Made by a program: the position numbers and the translations under genes
DNA from: Nectonema munidae
Lineage: Eukaryota > Nematomorpha > Nectonematoida > Nectonematidae
Assembly (NCBI GenBank): GCA_030549495.1
Contig: JAUIRK010000511.1
Location: 199,001-263,000, forward strand
Direction of reading: 5' to 3'
Length of the DNA: 64,000 bases
Notes under the pieces: model-generated
Databases searched by the model: none
Told to the model about the DNA's origin: nothing
Seen by the model: only the letters and a program-made list of their open reading frames with translations
Shown here: piece after piece, positions 24,801 through 32,700 of the stretch
How the letters are laid out: every line of letters begins with the position of its first letter
How positions within the stretch are numbered: the stretch's first letter is position 1

Positions 24801-25616
24801 AAATAAATATAATAATGCAACAAATAGTCGGTAATAATTTAAACAAAAGAAAGTGAAAAATGACCTTGATCTACATCTAAGAGAAAAAAATGATTTGAAG
24901 GTTTCATTTTACTTTCTTAAGCTTAAATATATTAAATCACTGTATAGTTAAACAAAAGTAGATTATGCGCTAAATCGCATGCTTAAATATAGATAGGATT
25001 TATTGAGTTTCACTAAAATTAATATTTTGTGTGTTCTTCTTGTTCTGACTTTTCTGTTTGAAAACGCAAAATTAAGAGAATTTTAAATATATGATGTGTA
25101 TAGGGAAAGAAATTGTTTAAAATTAATTCAGAAATCCATTCTTAGATTAAACGATAAAAATCAAATTTAAATGATTTTACCTTTTAAACAATACGATATT
25201 ATTTACAACGGCGTGTCTTTAGTTTATCTGCTATTGGCTGGGCGAATAACAGTCATTGGCCTATTTTTTTAGACAGCTGTCAATTATGTTTCGTGCTTCG
25301 AAAATAGGCAGGGCTTAATTTTGTGAATATTCTCTGTTTTTTCAATTATTCAAGATTTACATTTGTTTACTATAAAATTTTTAAAAATATTCAAACAGAA
25401 TTTATCGTTGAAAGATATGATGATGATTTCGATACCATGGATTTTGCATCTCCCACAAATTCACTTCAGAATCGGGATGCGAAATATTGTTACCCAAATT
25501 CTTGGATCATTACAGCAGCCTTTCTCTACATCTCGCTTCTCATTTCTTTCGTCCTTATTTCTCCGATTTTGGCTAGAAAAGTGCCAAAGTTGGTCAAAAT
25601 CAGAGCGCTGCTTTAA
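6777..25616 (+). CDS. ZP (zona pellucida) domain transmembrane protein gene, nine joined exons
   Basis: The exons are 6777-6858, 8632-8691, 9048-9343, 11351-11496, 18024-18163, 18771-18864, 22955-23141, 24354-24504 and 25399-25616. Every junction is phase-compatible (1,1,0,2,1,2,0,1) and no stop occurs before 25616. ZP domains polymerise extracellular matrix proteins; arthropod members shape cuticle and apical matrix. The ZP-N half has the four expected cysteines (ITCMED, TNCYWK, FNSCDIS, KISCRV) and the strand [13 protein letters not shown]. The ZP-C half has [20 protein letters not shown], the GFEAFQF block and [11 protein letters not shown] furin-type RRRRQKR follows, then a stalk and one transmembrane helix ([18 protein letters not shown]) with a short basic tail. 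This architecture matches invertebrate cuticlin, dusky or miniature-type proteins. The orthologue cannot be fixed and the start codon is not located. Confidence 0.85.
7000..7919. other. Intron sequence, nothing recognised
   Basis: AT-rich intron of the ZP gene. A small ORF on the minus strand (7182-7436) has no recognisable motif and looks fortuitous. Confidence 0.35.
7920..8479 (-). mobile_element. LINE ORF2 C-terminal fragment (CR1/Jockey type)
   Basis: The minus-strand frame from 8479 begins [17 protein letters not shown]. It continues through [19 protein letters not shown] and [16 protein letters not shown], the conserved thumb and tail of CR1/Jockey-type reverse transcriptases (LGV-S--L-FS-HI, then RP-LEYG-VW-P, then IEKVQRR-TK). 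The usual end follows in a second frame ([20 protein letters not shown]), so there is at least one frameshift. It is 5'-truncated and lies in an intron of the ZP gene, opposite to transcription. Confidence 0.8.
8632..8691 (+). CDS. ZP gene exon (linker before ZP-N)
   Basis: A 60-bp exon lies between TTTTGCAG and GTAAGA, with both ends in phase 1. It encodes [19 protein letters not shown] and leads directly into the first ZP-N strand of the next exon. Confidence 0.7.
9048..9343 (+). CDS. ZP gene exon encoding most of ZP-N
   Basis: The acceptor is ACTTCAG and the donor GTATCA is weak. The exon starts [14 protein letters not shown], carries [10 protein letters not shown] and ends [14 protein letters not shown]. 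The three cysteines match C1, C2 and C3 of a ZP-N module. The last segment corresponds to the position of the FDTCNV-type strand in cuticlins. It exits in phase 0, which fits the exon at 11351. The frame stays open to 9391 past the donor, so the exact 3' end rests on phase and homology. Confidence 0.75.
9392..11350. other. Intron of the ZP gene with foldback-repeat debris
   Basis: Near 10130-10210 a block with AAAAAGACAAAATAGAACTG and AAAATGGTA belongs to the dispersed foldback family. The 72-codon ORF at 10984-11202 has no recognised motif. The rest is unremarkable AT-rich sequence. Confidence 0.35.
11351..11496 (+). CDS. ZP gene exon encoding the last ZP-N strands
   Basis: This exon encodes [20 protein letters not shown] and then [15 protein letters not shown]. 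It aligns with the end of cuticlin-type ZP-N modules (a VVISFHPLF-like strand, then the fourth cysteine). It starts in phase 0 after GGTTAAG and ends two bases into a codon at a good donor (GTAAGA), both matching the neighbouring exons. The intron after it carries the large CA-rich satellite and the hAT element. Confidence 0.75.
11553..12347. repeat. CA-rich satellite, left part
   Basis: The block is built almost entirely from short units such as ACACTCATACACACATACAC, CAGACACA and CATTCACACCCACA, with no strict single period. It continues unchanged after the hAT insertion at 15073-17295, so both parts were one array. Long ORFs on either strand here are artefacts of the repeat. Confidence 0.95.
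12585..14609 (+). CDS. hAT-like transposase of unnamed subfamily, 674 codons
   Basis: The protein is predicted to be the transposase of the element around it. The N-terminal 100 residues are neutral. A highly charged Lys/Arg/Glu-rich helical region spans about residues 135-190. The core contains [38 protein letters not shown] and a later [19 protein letters not shown]. The FDTTSSNTG plus CRHH pattern fits an RNase-H-like fold with an early Asp and the C/H motif of hAT transposases. From memory, similar proteins recur in many arthropod genomes without a clear name. I do not see a canonical BED finger. The frame ends at 14609, but family-like sequence continues in the next frame to 14805. Confidence 0.7.
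   Translation: MNLFTERTKIVWLVGQTYESLSASKLPSNRIVLGRFLHLHQIEGKTLTESAKITIEELLSNWNKARIPTKQSYNIIKKLKEFYSQWQNHRKSVNRKSETQKKKEEKFLNILDDLFDVAHQDALKLILCKEDKEFLLAQREKGRRGSMDKVDRKLAGLEKRRKKRVEDEEKRKEKEVKRRKETERVLQNETNSDFTVEENENDDTTTVKLSKSQNRVVKTRNIMTSELSSALDRTGVSDRNAMHILFATLKAFNHEPNQYTLNRESLRQARRSNRESSSKTIMEIFNPRPLTVHWDGKLLPSLTLKEKVDRIAVIVSGISITKLLAAPLIENSSGFSQAKAVLETLMKWNLLDKVTSMSFDTTSSNTGKNLRACMILQRKIGKKLLPLACRHHVHELIVKHVFDALLEEKSSSPNIKLFEEFRESWKKIDKSSLECLPTEEKWEVFDSDEYENLIYFIKEQLSKFQPRDDYKELLNLSLIFLGEQRTDVKIYAPGAHHRARWMSKLIYCFKIYLFKSQLNINLNHSEALKKFNIFIVKIYLKKWFMSSCSSFAPLNDLQLLQSFIKYKKVSNKVATIALKVFGRHLWYLNEVLVPLAVFDSRINKQEKLNIVQSIQKPRNLYHPLNHFGNPILKEKDIEKSTLSSFITENTMQFFDILKLSSNFLKKDMGKRQEF
14587..14805 (+). 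pseudogene. Displaced C-terminus of the hAT-like transposase
   Basis: In the +1 frame relative to the main ORF the sequence reads [20 protein letters not shown] and ends [10 protein letters not shown] before TAA. The VND-AERG-ALI block is, from memory, the conserved C-terminus of this protein family. One frameshift in or near the A-rich run at 14572-14586 therefore separates it from the 674-codon ORF. Otherwise the copy looks whole. Confidence 0.65.
15081..17295. repeat. CA-rich satellite, right part
   Basis: The array has the same unit types as 11553-12347. Common blocks are CATAGACACACTCATACACA and TACACAGACACACTCATACA. Some of the array shows irregular higher-order repetition, for example blocks beginning GACACCCACATACACAGAC. 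It ends near 17295. Confidence 0.95.
17296..18023. other. Intron with a foldback-repeat remnant
   Basis: 17580-17665 contains ACGAATTCGAAGTG and CAATTTAAAGTGGTAAAAA units of the dispersed foldback family. The rest is AT-rich. A pyrimidine-rich tract before 18023 (CTTCATGTTTCTTCCC) forms the acceptor of the next exon. Confidence 0.4.
18024..18163 (+). CDS. ZP gene exon, start of ZP-C
   Basis: The exon runs from TTTGTTTAG to a GTAAGA donor. It enters after two bases of a codon and leaves after one. It encodes the interdomain linker ([18 protein letters not shown]) and the first ZP-C strands, [15 protein letters not shown], which match the conserved VGE-L-L-I pattern. Confidence 0.85.
18300..18450 (-). 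repeat. tRNA-derived SINE remnant
   Basis: On the minus strand the sequence contains GGCTTGTTAGTGGATACTAC (A-box like) followed about 20 bases later by GGTCTCGGGTTGGATCC (B-box like). This is the RNA polymerase III promoter spacing of tRNA-derived SINEs. A related copy lies near 37000. Ends are not defined. Confidence 0.4.
18475..18634 (+). mobile_element. TTAA-flanked piggyBac-like MITE, copy 1
   Basis: The element at 18479-18630 starts CCCATTTACGGCC and ends GGCCTTAAATGGG, with TTAA on both sides, as for piggyBac-superfamily insertions. It carries the family's internal hairpin (TGTTCCTATTTTGGAACA). An extra GATATCGTCTCCGTTTTTTT unit makes it 152 bp instead of about 130. Confidence 0.85.
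18771..18864 (+). CDS. ZP gene exon, ZP-C core
   Basis: The exon lies between CTTTGCAG and GTAAGC. It encodes [20 protein letters not shown] followed by IELTNEEG. The LKCIAS segment is the conserved C-x-A position after the fdlrv strand of ZP-C. Most ZP proteins have a Cys immediately after the final Gly. Here the next exon supplies Arg instead. Confidence 0.85.
18900..20190. other. ZP gene intron, nothing firmly recognised
   Basis: The stretch is AT-rich. 19440-19500 (CACTAAACTCCCTTGTTAGG) and 20035-20070 are faintly like the ends of the pogo/Tigger element next door, but no protein-coding remains connect them. ORFs at 19458-19789 are low-complexity. Confidence 0.3.
20823..21218 (+). pseudogene. 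Tigger transposase, N-terminal DNA-binding part
   Basis: A 131-codon frame starts [20 protein letters not shown]. It contains a CENP-B/pogo-type helix-turn-helix ([20 protein letters not shown]), then the second HTH domain ([20 protein letters not shown] and [15 protein letters not shown]). This is the standard HTH_psq plus CENPB layout of Tigger transposases. The homologous frame shifts near 21215 and continues downstream in a different frame. Confidence 0.85.
21219..22088 (+). pseudogene. Tigger transposase, DDE catalytic part, split by a MITE
   Basis: The first catalytic Asp is in [11 protein letters not shown] (about 21325). The second is in [14 protein letters not shown] (about 21790), and [19 protein letters not shown] (about 21850-21900) carries the third-acid region. 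These are the pogo/Tigger DDE signatures. The frame is interrupted at codon GLCVN by the MITE. Removing the MITE and one TTAA restores a continuous [11 protein letters not shown] frame, so the insertion followed the arrival of the Tigger. Sequence after 22080 continues acidic in another frame. Confidence 0.85.
21446..21582 (+). mobile_element. TTAA-flanked piggyBac-like MITE, copy 2
   Basis: The 129-bp element (21450-21578) starts CCCATTTACGACC and ends GGTCTTAAATGGG. It is flanked by TTAA at 21446-21449 and 21579-21582. It sits inside the Tigger transposase frame, giving a clean record of the pre-insertion site and proving the TTAA duplication. Confidence 0.92.
22089..22530 (+). pseudogene. 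Acidic C-terminal tail of the Tigger transposase
   Basis: Overlapping short frames encode an Asp/Glu-rich tail (for example [17 protein letters not shown] and [18 protein letters not shown]), followed by a Lys-rich end. Such acidic tails are usual after the DDE domain of Tigger transposases. Multiple frame changes show decay. Confidence 0.55.
22955..23141 (+). CDS. ZP gene exon, ZP-C end
   Basis: The exon lies between TATTTTAG and GTAAGT. It encodes [20 protein letters not shown], then [20 protein letters not shown] and [13 protein letters not shown]. The F-AF-F then C-V-VC---C pattern is diagnostic of the C-terminal edge of ZP domains. It exits in phase 0. Confidence 0.92.
23370..23697 (+). 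mobile_element. RTE-clade LINE ORF2 C-terminal fragment
   Basis: Frames covering [10 protein letters not shown] and then [39 protein letters not shown] and [11 protein letters not shown] match the end of RTE-type non-LTR retrotransposon proteins (RLRW-GHV-RR, RGRPK-RW-D, DR--WR). One stop lies between the first segment and the 78-codon frame beginning at 23460. It is a 5'-truncated insertion in the ZP gene intron, same strand. Confidence 0.8.
24310..24345 (+). CDS. Possible alternative terminal exon of the ZP gene
   Basis: TTTTCAG at 24303-24309 is a stronger-looking acceptor than the one at 24353. Joined in phase 0 to the exon ending at 23141 it adds [11 protein letters not shown] and stops. 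This would give a protein with one more cysteine after CTINC, lacking the furin site and membrane helix. The alternative acceptor at 24353 keeps the frame open. Inference only. Confidence 0.35.
   Translation, partial: RSACVPNTFYQ
24354..24504 (+). CDS. ZP gene exon with furin-type site and acidic stalk
   Basis: With the acceptor GATTTAG at 24353 the exon is in phase 0 and encodes [20 protein letters not shown] followed by a charged stalk ending [15 protein letters not shown] is a textbook furin cleavage site. ZP proteins carry such a site just after the ZP domain to release it from its membrane anchor. The donor GTATTC at 24505 leaves one base, which matches the last exon. Confidence 0.75.
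24600..25398. other. Last ZP gene intron, nothing recognised
   Basis: AT-rich sequence without ORFs or repeats I can name, ending in a usable acceptor (TTCAAACAG). Confidence 0.4.
25399..25616 (+). CDS. ZP gene last exon with transmembrane helix and stop
   Basis: The exon starts after TCAAACAG in phase 1 and encodes [20 protein letters not shown]. It then runs through [18 protein letters not shown] and a hydrophobic segment to a short basic tail, [14 protein letters not shown], and TAA. The helix plus positive tail predicts a type I membrane protein with a very short cytoplasmic end. Confidence 0.85.
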
Positions 25617-25809
25617 AGCACTCTCCTCCACTCCTATTCAAATTGTGATACAGCTTTTGACTAGCAAATTCAAAATGAAATTCCTGAGCTTTCAAAGACC
25701 AATCAAATTTTCTTGTTTACGTTTTTATGATTGATTTATCATACACATATGTGCATATAAATACAAATATATACATGTGTATTCTATATTATTCGATTTA
25801 AATTTATGA

Positions 25810-25819
25810 AATAAATAAA
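25810..25819 (+). terminator. Polyadenylation signals of the ZP gene
   Basis: Two overlapping AATAAA hexamers lie about 195 bp after the stop codon. They are the first good signals downstream on this strand. Confidence 0.5.
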
Positions 25820-28395
25820 CATATATACTCTGATATCTAAACAAATTTAAAGCTTGATATTATGTCGTACTTTAGATAGATAATGTTGCAACTTTTGTTG
25901 AAAGAATGCAAATTATTTTAACATTTCAAACTTTTTGAAATCGAAAATTCAATAAAATTCTAAGATTATGGATCTTAGAATTCGTAATCTTTTTTTAAAC
26001 ATCGATGTAGCAACCTTAGAAAATTTAATGCATTCAATGCAATCTTTTTTTAAACGAAAAACGTTTTGTAGCGAATCGTCACTGTAAGAAAATTAAAATA
26101 ATAACATTTTTCAAACAATTCATTGGAAACAAAAAATTCCAGTCTTTTTCTTATTCAAAGCAAATTTTGACAATTTTCCGGTGTGATGGTGAACTATTTG
26201 TTCCCGATAAGTGTAAGGATAAATGAAATCAGAAAAATTTTAATGTTATGTTTAGAGAGGGTTGACAAATGATGTCAACCAATTTTAATCCCCCCCCCCC
26301 CCCCAACTGTCACTGTCAACACTGTCAACGTTTGACAAAATCACCTCCAGGATTCCAAGGTCAATAAAAACTCTGAAATGTAATGGATATTATTTGACCA
26401 TTAAACCGATTCCTGCACACAAGAGAGTGTGTGGTACAGATGTTAGCAATCATTTGGAGCAGATGGATGATGATTTGAAGTGGAAGAGAATTGAGAGATC
26501 AAAAATATTTAGGTTGCTTGACACTTCACTGAGAACATTGTAGATCGGATTGACAAATATTTCAACTTTATATGAATACGAAAATGAAAGAGTCGTTAGT
26601 ATTTTTGTTTTGTTCTTGCTAGGGTTTCATCTATTTTTTATGTAAATCTTTTTGTACATATCTAAATGAATAAAATTAGCAAACTCATCATATATACAGT
26701 AGATCCATTATAGCACGGAAGGGGTCTTGGCTCCTATTTTTTATGGTTAATATATATAAAATTTTGTATTTAAATTTATAAATACTAAATTTAACTCTCT
26801 TAACACTTATAAAGGTGTTTTCTGAGGTTTGGATAAAACATGCAGGCTGAAATTATAACATATGTTTCAGTACAGATTCGTTATAACGCCGAATATTTAT
26901 AAGGCAGATTCATTTTGTGCGTTATAAAGGATTTACTGGGTAAAATATATATCCTAGATTGTACATACTCATATCAAATGGCGTCAAATTTCAGGCGTAG
27001 TTTGTTCCTAGTCAAACATGCCTTAAAATTGTCACTATCTTTTTATAACATGTATTAAATATTATATATTAACCCATATCATACCAAACATAAAATATTT
27101 TGAAAAAATTATCTTTTTTTTTCTTCTAAATCTATGTTATGTATGTAAACTCTAAAAATGATAAAAAAAAATTATTAAACTTCTCTGTCGTAAAAATATA
27201 GATGCCTCAGAAATCTACAGCTCGGTTGTAAAAGTATACATGAAAAAATATTATTTTATTTTGAAAAAGCAAATTAGAAAAAAATAACTATGGTACTTGA
27301 CAAAACATTTAACATGTAAAAGAACTTGACAAGTAGACAAATGTTTACTGAATTAAGTTTACAGACTTTGTATTCTCTGGATGAATGGATATCAAGTGCT
27401 TTTTATTTGTCAACCTTATATCATCACATAAACTTTTTCCCGGAAGAGATTTTTTCTCTTGATATGAGGGAGATCCAAAGTTTGAAAGGTAAATTCTTGC
27501 TACGTATCTCTTAAATGATGAGGGGTCATTCACAATTGACGTCAACATAGACTGGGCGGAGGCTTCAAGTTGACAAAAGGTGGACAGGGGGGGGGGGGGG
27601 GGGTTTGGAAAAGTTGACATCAACATTATATATAGATTTCTCTTTTTCTCAGATCAGTAGATTTCACATTATCTTCTGCAAATCATAAAATATTTATGTA
27701 TTTTATCTATACCTTGGCAAAGCTTCGGAGGCATTGCTATATAGTATTTAAAGTTAAAAAATTTAAACGTTTATAGCTTTCTTTGGAGTATTTGAAAACT
27801 GACAAAACTTTACATAGCTGTCAAGATATAAAAACTTTAACTTATATTAAAAGTTTGTTAAATAAAAAAAAAACATTAAAAAATATAAAACCATCGTATC
27901 TCAAATGCAATGAACTAGGCAACTGGTGCAAAATAACAGCGTATGTATTACAGTTTTTGCGATGATATTTTTTTTTATAGAACTAGCATCTCTTTTTAAA
28001 AAATTCACATCATTTCTCAAAAAACAGCAGCCATGATGTTTCGTTAAACTTTATATCATTTTACATAAAACAGAATCTCATTTTATCTTATAAAACAAAA
28101 CCAAAAGAAGAAATTGGATAAAAATGAGACAATGAAATGAAAAATGTAATTGATTTTGAAAAATACACTAACTTATATGCCTCCGAATAGTTTTTTATCA
28201 TTTTTATATTATATACAGAGTAAAATTTTGAGGAGAAATCAATGAAATGGCTCCAAAGGACTACCCGCTATGCAGTTATTAAAAAATATATATATAAATA
28301 TTTTTTTAAAAAAACAAATTAAACTTTCATAACTTGTAATTGTACTAATATGAGATTCACCACATGTAGAAAATCACCAAGGGGGCTTATAACGT
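25820..28395. other. Intergenic AT-rich region after the ZP gene
   Basis: No gene is recognised. 26264-26350 and 27530-27630 are discussed separately. The remainder, including small ORFs at 27326-27514 and 27783-27965, shows no motif. Confidence 0.35.
26264..27630. repeat. Paired poly-C/poly-G ends, possible MITE boundaries
   Basis: The left block reads GATGTCAACCAATTTTAATC followed by about 16 C. The right block, read on the minus strand, has GATGTCAACTTTTCCAAAC followed by about 17 C. Similar sequence in inverted orientation 1.3 kb apart suggests terminal repeats of one non-autonomous element, or two separate copies. No internal ORF is recognised. Confidence 0.3.
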
Positions 28396-30190
28396 TCAAC
28401 AGGTTTTCTTTCGCGGGATGATCTTCTTAGAACAGGTTCGAGCTCTTTTTGGATCATCTTTTTTGTCTGCATTGATGACTTTGTTCCACCTCCTTTCTGT
28501 GATCATCATAATTCGGTTCTTCAGGGATTGAAATAACATCTTCAGAAGTTGGCTTTTCTTGTTCAGAACAATCAGAGTTTAGATTTTGTGCCAACTGCTT
28601 TCCACTATTTACTTGCCAATAAACGTCACCACTACTAGGAGCCGGAGCAAAGTGTTTTAGACTATCTTCCCTGGATCTTGGATACCTTATGTGTGCATAC
28701 AAATGATTTGCATCCAGTACATCTCCCGTTTTTACCAATTTTCCGTAAACCTCTGCATGGAGAAAAGAGCTATTGTGGTACAGCTGCTCCCATTGAAGTT
28801 TTTCTAGAAAATTTAAAGATTAAATCATGCGGTGAAACATTTGTTGAAGTATTAATTAAAGTCCTGATAGAATGTAACGCTTCGGGGATAGCATCTTCCC
28901 AGTGGACTACATTTTAATTCCTCGATTTCAGAGTTAGTTGCATAGATTTCCATATCGTTTCCACAAATCTCTCAGACTGACCATTTCCAGCCTGGTTTTA
29001 AGGAGTCGTTCTACTAGGTACAACATTATGAGATTTTAAGAAGTTGCAAAACTGTTCACTCATGTATCCACTTTCACGATCAGAATGCACGTAATTTGGC
29101 AGTCCACATACGGAAAACAAACGGGTTAACTGCTTTATCAAAGTCGTAGACGATATGTCAAGGCAAGGCAAAAGGGAATCGCGAAAACTCGTCGACAACC
29201 ACCAGAACACATTTATTATGCCTAGCACTAGGTAGTGGTCCTTTGAAGTCCAATTGAGTCGCTCCCATGGCCTTATAGCCTTTATCATTGTTTCTTCAAC
29301 TTTTGTGAACCTTGGCTTGATCCAACAGCACACAGGACATTCGGAACATACGGACTTCTGCAACAAACAAATGATAAATTCTTAGTTCTGCAACCGCGTG
29401 ACTTCAGGATGAGCTAATTTTGAATGAAGGAAACGGAGGTTTTCAATTGGATGACAGGATGATTGGCATGAACAAAGTCTAGAGAGAGCGAGCGTCTGCA
29501 GCAACGTTCAACTTACCGGATTTATGTTCTATGTCAAAGTAATAACTGGAAAGTTCGATTCTCCATCTTAAAATCTTCTCGTTTTTGATTTTGTTAGTTA
29601 GTTTTTGGTTGAAGTTAAAAGAGACAGAATGAAAAATTTATCTACTAGGTAATGCCGCCAGGGTCTCAATGATTGCGAGAGCTTCTTTCTCTATGATGGA
29701 ATATTTCTTCTCACTGCCTAAAAAAGTCTTAGAAAAGAAGGCTTCAGGTCGTCCTTCTTGATGGAGAAGAACTGCTGATACGGTTTAATTGTTTGCGTCT
29801 GTTTTAACTTCAAAAGTAGTCTTACCATCTATAGCCCAAATTACAGAATTTAAAATCTTGTTTTTTATTACATTGAAAGCATCAATTTGTTCTTTACCAA
29901 CAGGAAAACTAGCACAAATTAGCGGGTTAATTAATTCAGAAAATTTATGAATCCATTTGAAATAATAACTGAACAAACTTTTAACTCTTTCTAATTCAAT
30001 CGGTGTTCCGGGAACCTTAGCACTCGAAGGGACCTGGTTTTTTCAGGATCATGTCTTATTTGTCCATTTACTATTAAACAACCAAAAAGGCAAAGAGAAC
30101 GAGTATTGAAAACACATTCTTGCTTATTTGGTGAGATTAGCTTAGATTTTCAAGCGGTTGTTACCTGCATTCTTGTTAATTGTGTTTTTA
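28396..30190 (-). mobile_element. Ty3/gypsy-type LTR retrotransposon fossil, pol region
   Basis: Read on the minus strand, parts appear in the usual pol order. Reverse-transcriptase and RNase H remnants lie at about 29.5-30.19 kb, integrase core remnants at about 28.99-29.37 kb, and a C-terminal tail at about 28.4-28.9 kb. The copy is broken, with many breaks, and no flanking LTRs were recognised. It appears old. It lies between the two host genes. Confidence 0.75.
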
Positions 30191-30191
30191 G

Positions 30192-30575
30192 GTCTTTATC
30201 ACCTCCTGTTCCAATTAGTTCAACAACAGAAGGTTTAACTATAGACATGATAAACGGTCATTTTGGTTCACTATTTCAAGTTCAGTTTATGAAAACTCTT
30301 GGATTAAGTAGATATTTCGATGAGTTCTGCCCTTCTTTGCAAAAATTGGATGCCGAAGGAAGAACTTTATAGAACGCCGCAGTTGCTTGAAGTGTTCAAA
30401 GAACTTTTGTTCAATTAAAGAAAAAAACAAGCACTCATCATTATGCATCTTTAAACCCACACAAGCTCAAATAATTTTAGAAAATGAAAGATACGAAGAA
30501 GTAAAATATGAAGATGAAAATAGTTTTGGGCTGAATATTTTTGATAGAATTGGCCAAATATTTTCTACAAAATAA
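30192..30575 (+). pseudogene. Fragment with a C2HC-like zinc finger, unknown family
   Basis: A frame encodes GHFGSLFQVQFMKTLGLSRY and FDEFCPSLQKLDAEGR. In an adjacent frame it continues with SCLKCSKNFCSIKEKNKHSS and LC, which has C-x2-C, His and Cys in zinc-finger spacing. It starts exactly where similarity to the LTR fossil ends, so it may be the disrupted target or a separate transposon piece. The frame change marks decay. Confidence 0.35.
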
Positions 30576-31059
30576 AAATTTTTCATCTTCTATTTTTTCT
30601 TAAACCTATTAGTGCTGGGGGACGTAAAACGCCCCCTCCCCCCTTCACTAAAAAATAAATTGTACAAAATTGACTGAATCATATCCGTTCAAATTTTGTG
30701 ACTTTTCCTAAAATCGCTAGCTGCATCTTTTGAAACCATTTTCATGGTAGTTGAATGACCTCTTCATGTCCAAAACTGTCAATCAAAAATTTTAATTTTT
30801 CAGCAAAATTTTGACATTATCTGTACTTAACCTTATAACTTAGGATCTATATTATATAATACCCTGAAAATTAATAATTATATACAGTTTGGAACGCATA
30901 TCACTTCATATATTTAATTTTTTCAATAATCATGGTTACTTTTTAGAAAATGTCAATCAAAATTTTGATTGATCAAAAATATATCTAATAAAATATACTT
31001 TCAAATTTTACATAAATATATGTTTTTATACTAAATCGGTCATGCTGTTTTCATTTTTT

Positions 31060-32700
31060 ACATTTAGGATTTGAAAATACCTATAAGTGTTAATCAAATT
31101 TGTGGTTTACTTCTGAAAATTGTCTCCAAAAACATTCCTTCACATTTTACATAAAATATATGTGTTATACTAAATCGGCCAGGCTGGTTTCATTTCTGGA
31201 CTAATTTTTTACGTTTAGGATCTGGAAATACCTATAAGTGATAATCAAATTTGCGGTTTACTTCTAAAAATTATCTCAAAAAACATTCATTCAAATTTTA
31301 CAATGAAATATATGTGTTATACTAAATCGGCCATGCTGGTTTCATTTCTGGACTCATTTTTTACGTTTAGAATGTGAAAATACCCATAAGAGTTAATCAA
31401 ATTTGCGGTTTACTTCTAAAAATTGTCTCCAAAAATATTTATTCAAATTTTACAATGAAATATCTGTTTTTAAACCAAATCAACCATGCTGTTTTCATTT
31501 CTGAACTCATTTTTCACATTTAGAGGTTTTAAAATATCAGTCAAATTTGCGGTTTACTTCTAAAAGCTATCTCCAAAAATTTTCTCTCAATTTTACATGA
31601 AATATATGTTTTTATACAATATCGATCATGCTGTTTTCATTTCTGAACTCAATTTTTACATTTAGGAATTGAAAATACCTATAAGTATTAATCAAATTTG
31701 CGGTTTACTTCTGAAAATTGTCTCCAAAAATATTCTCTCAATTTTACATGAAATATTTGTTTTTATACCAAATCGATCATTCTGTTTTCATTTTTGAACT
31801 CATTTTTTACATTCAGGATTTGAAAATACCTATAAGTATAAATCAAATTTGCGGTTTACTTCTGAAAATTGTCTCCAAAAATATTCTCTTGAAATATATG
31901 TTTTTATAGCAAATCAATCATGCTGTTTTCATTTCTGAACTAATTTTTTACATTTAGGATGTGAAAATACCTATAAGTGTTAATCAAATTTGCGGTTTAC
32001 TTCTAAAAATTGTCTCCAAAAACATTTATTCAAATTTTACAATTAAATATATGTTTTTATACCAAATCAACCATGCTAGTTTCATTTATGGACTCAATTT
32101 TTGCAGTTTGAATTTGAAAATACATATAAGTATCAATTAAATTTGCGTTTAGTTCTAAAATTTCTTTTTATAGCAAATAGATCATGATGATTTCATTTCT
32201 GAACACAGTTTTCGCATTTAGAGATTTTACTGCTAGTGTCAATCAAATTTGCGGTTTATGTTTGAAAACTATATCCCAAAATATTCTCTCTAATTTTACA
32301 TTAAATATATGTTTTTATACCAATTCAACCATGATAATTTTAATTTCTGAAATTATTTTTTGCATTTAGAGGCTTTAAATGTCTGAAAGTGTCAATCAAA
32401 TATTCGATTTACGTCTAATGTCTGCAGAAATATTTTTGAAATTTAAATAAAATATCTGTTTTTATGCCAAATGGAAGATGCGGGTTTCATTTTTGGACTC
32501 AGGTTTGGCATTTATGGTTTTAAAATATCTGAAAGCTTCAATCAGATTTGCGGTTTACTTCTAGATACTGTCTTCAATATTATTTTCAAAAAAATAAAAT
32601 ATCTGTTTTATACCAAATCGAATATGCATATTTTATTTCTGTACTGGATAATACAATTAAAAAATATCTCGAAGTGGCAATTGAATTAGTAATGTATGTC
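31060..32700 (+). repeat. Tandem array, period about 150 bp, 11-12 units
   Basis: Each unit contains AATCAAATTTGCGGTTTACT, then AAAATTGTCTCCAAAAA, then a variable ATTTTACATGAAATATATG block, then GCTGTTTCATTTCTGGACTC. Key motif positions fall near 31098, 31248, 31398, 31543, 31696, 31847, 31988, 32141, 32248, 32399 and 32546. Units become more diverged toward 32700. The same unit is present in reverse orientation at 56300-56700. Confidence 0.85.
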
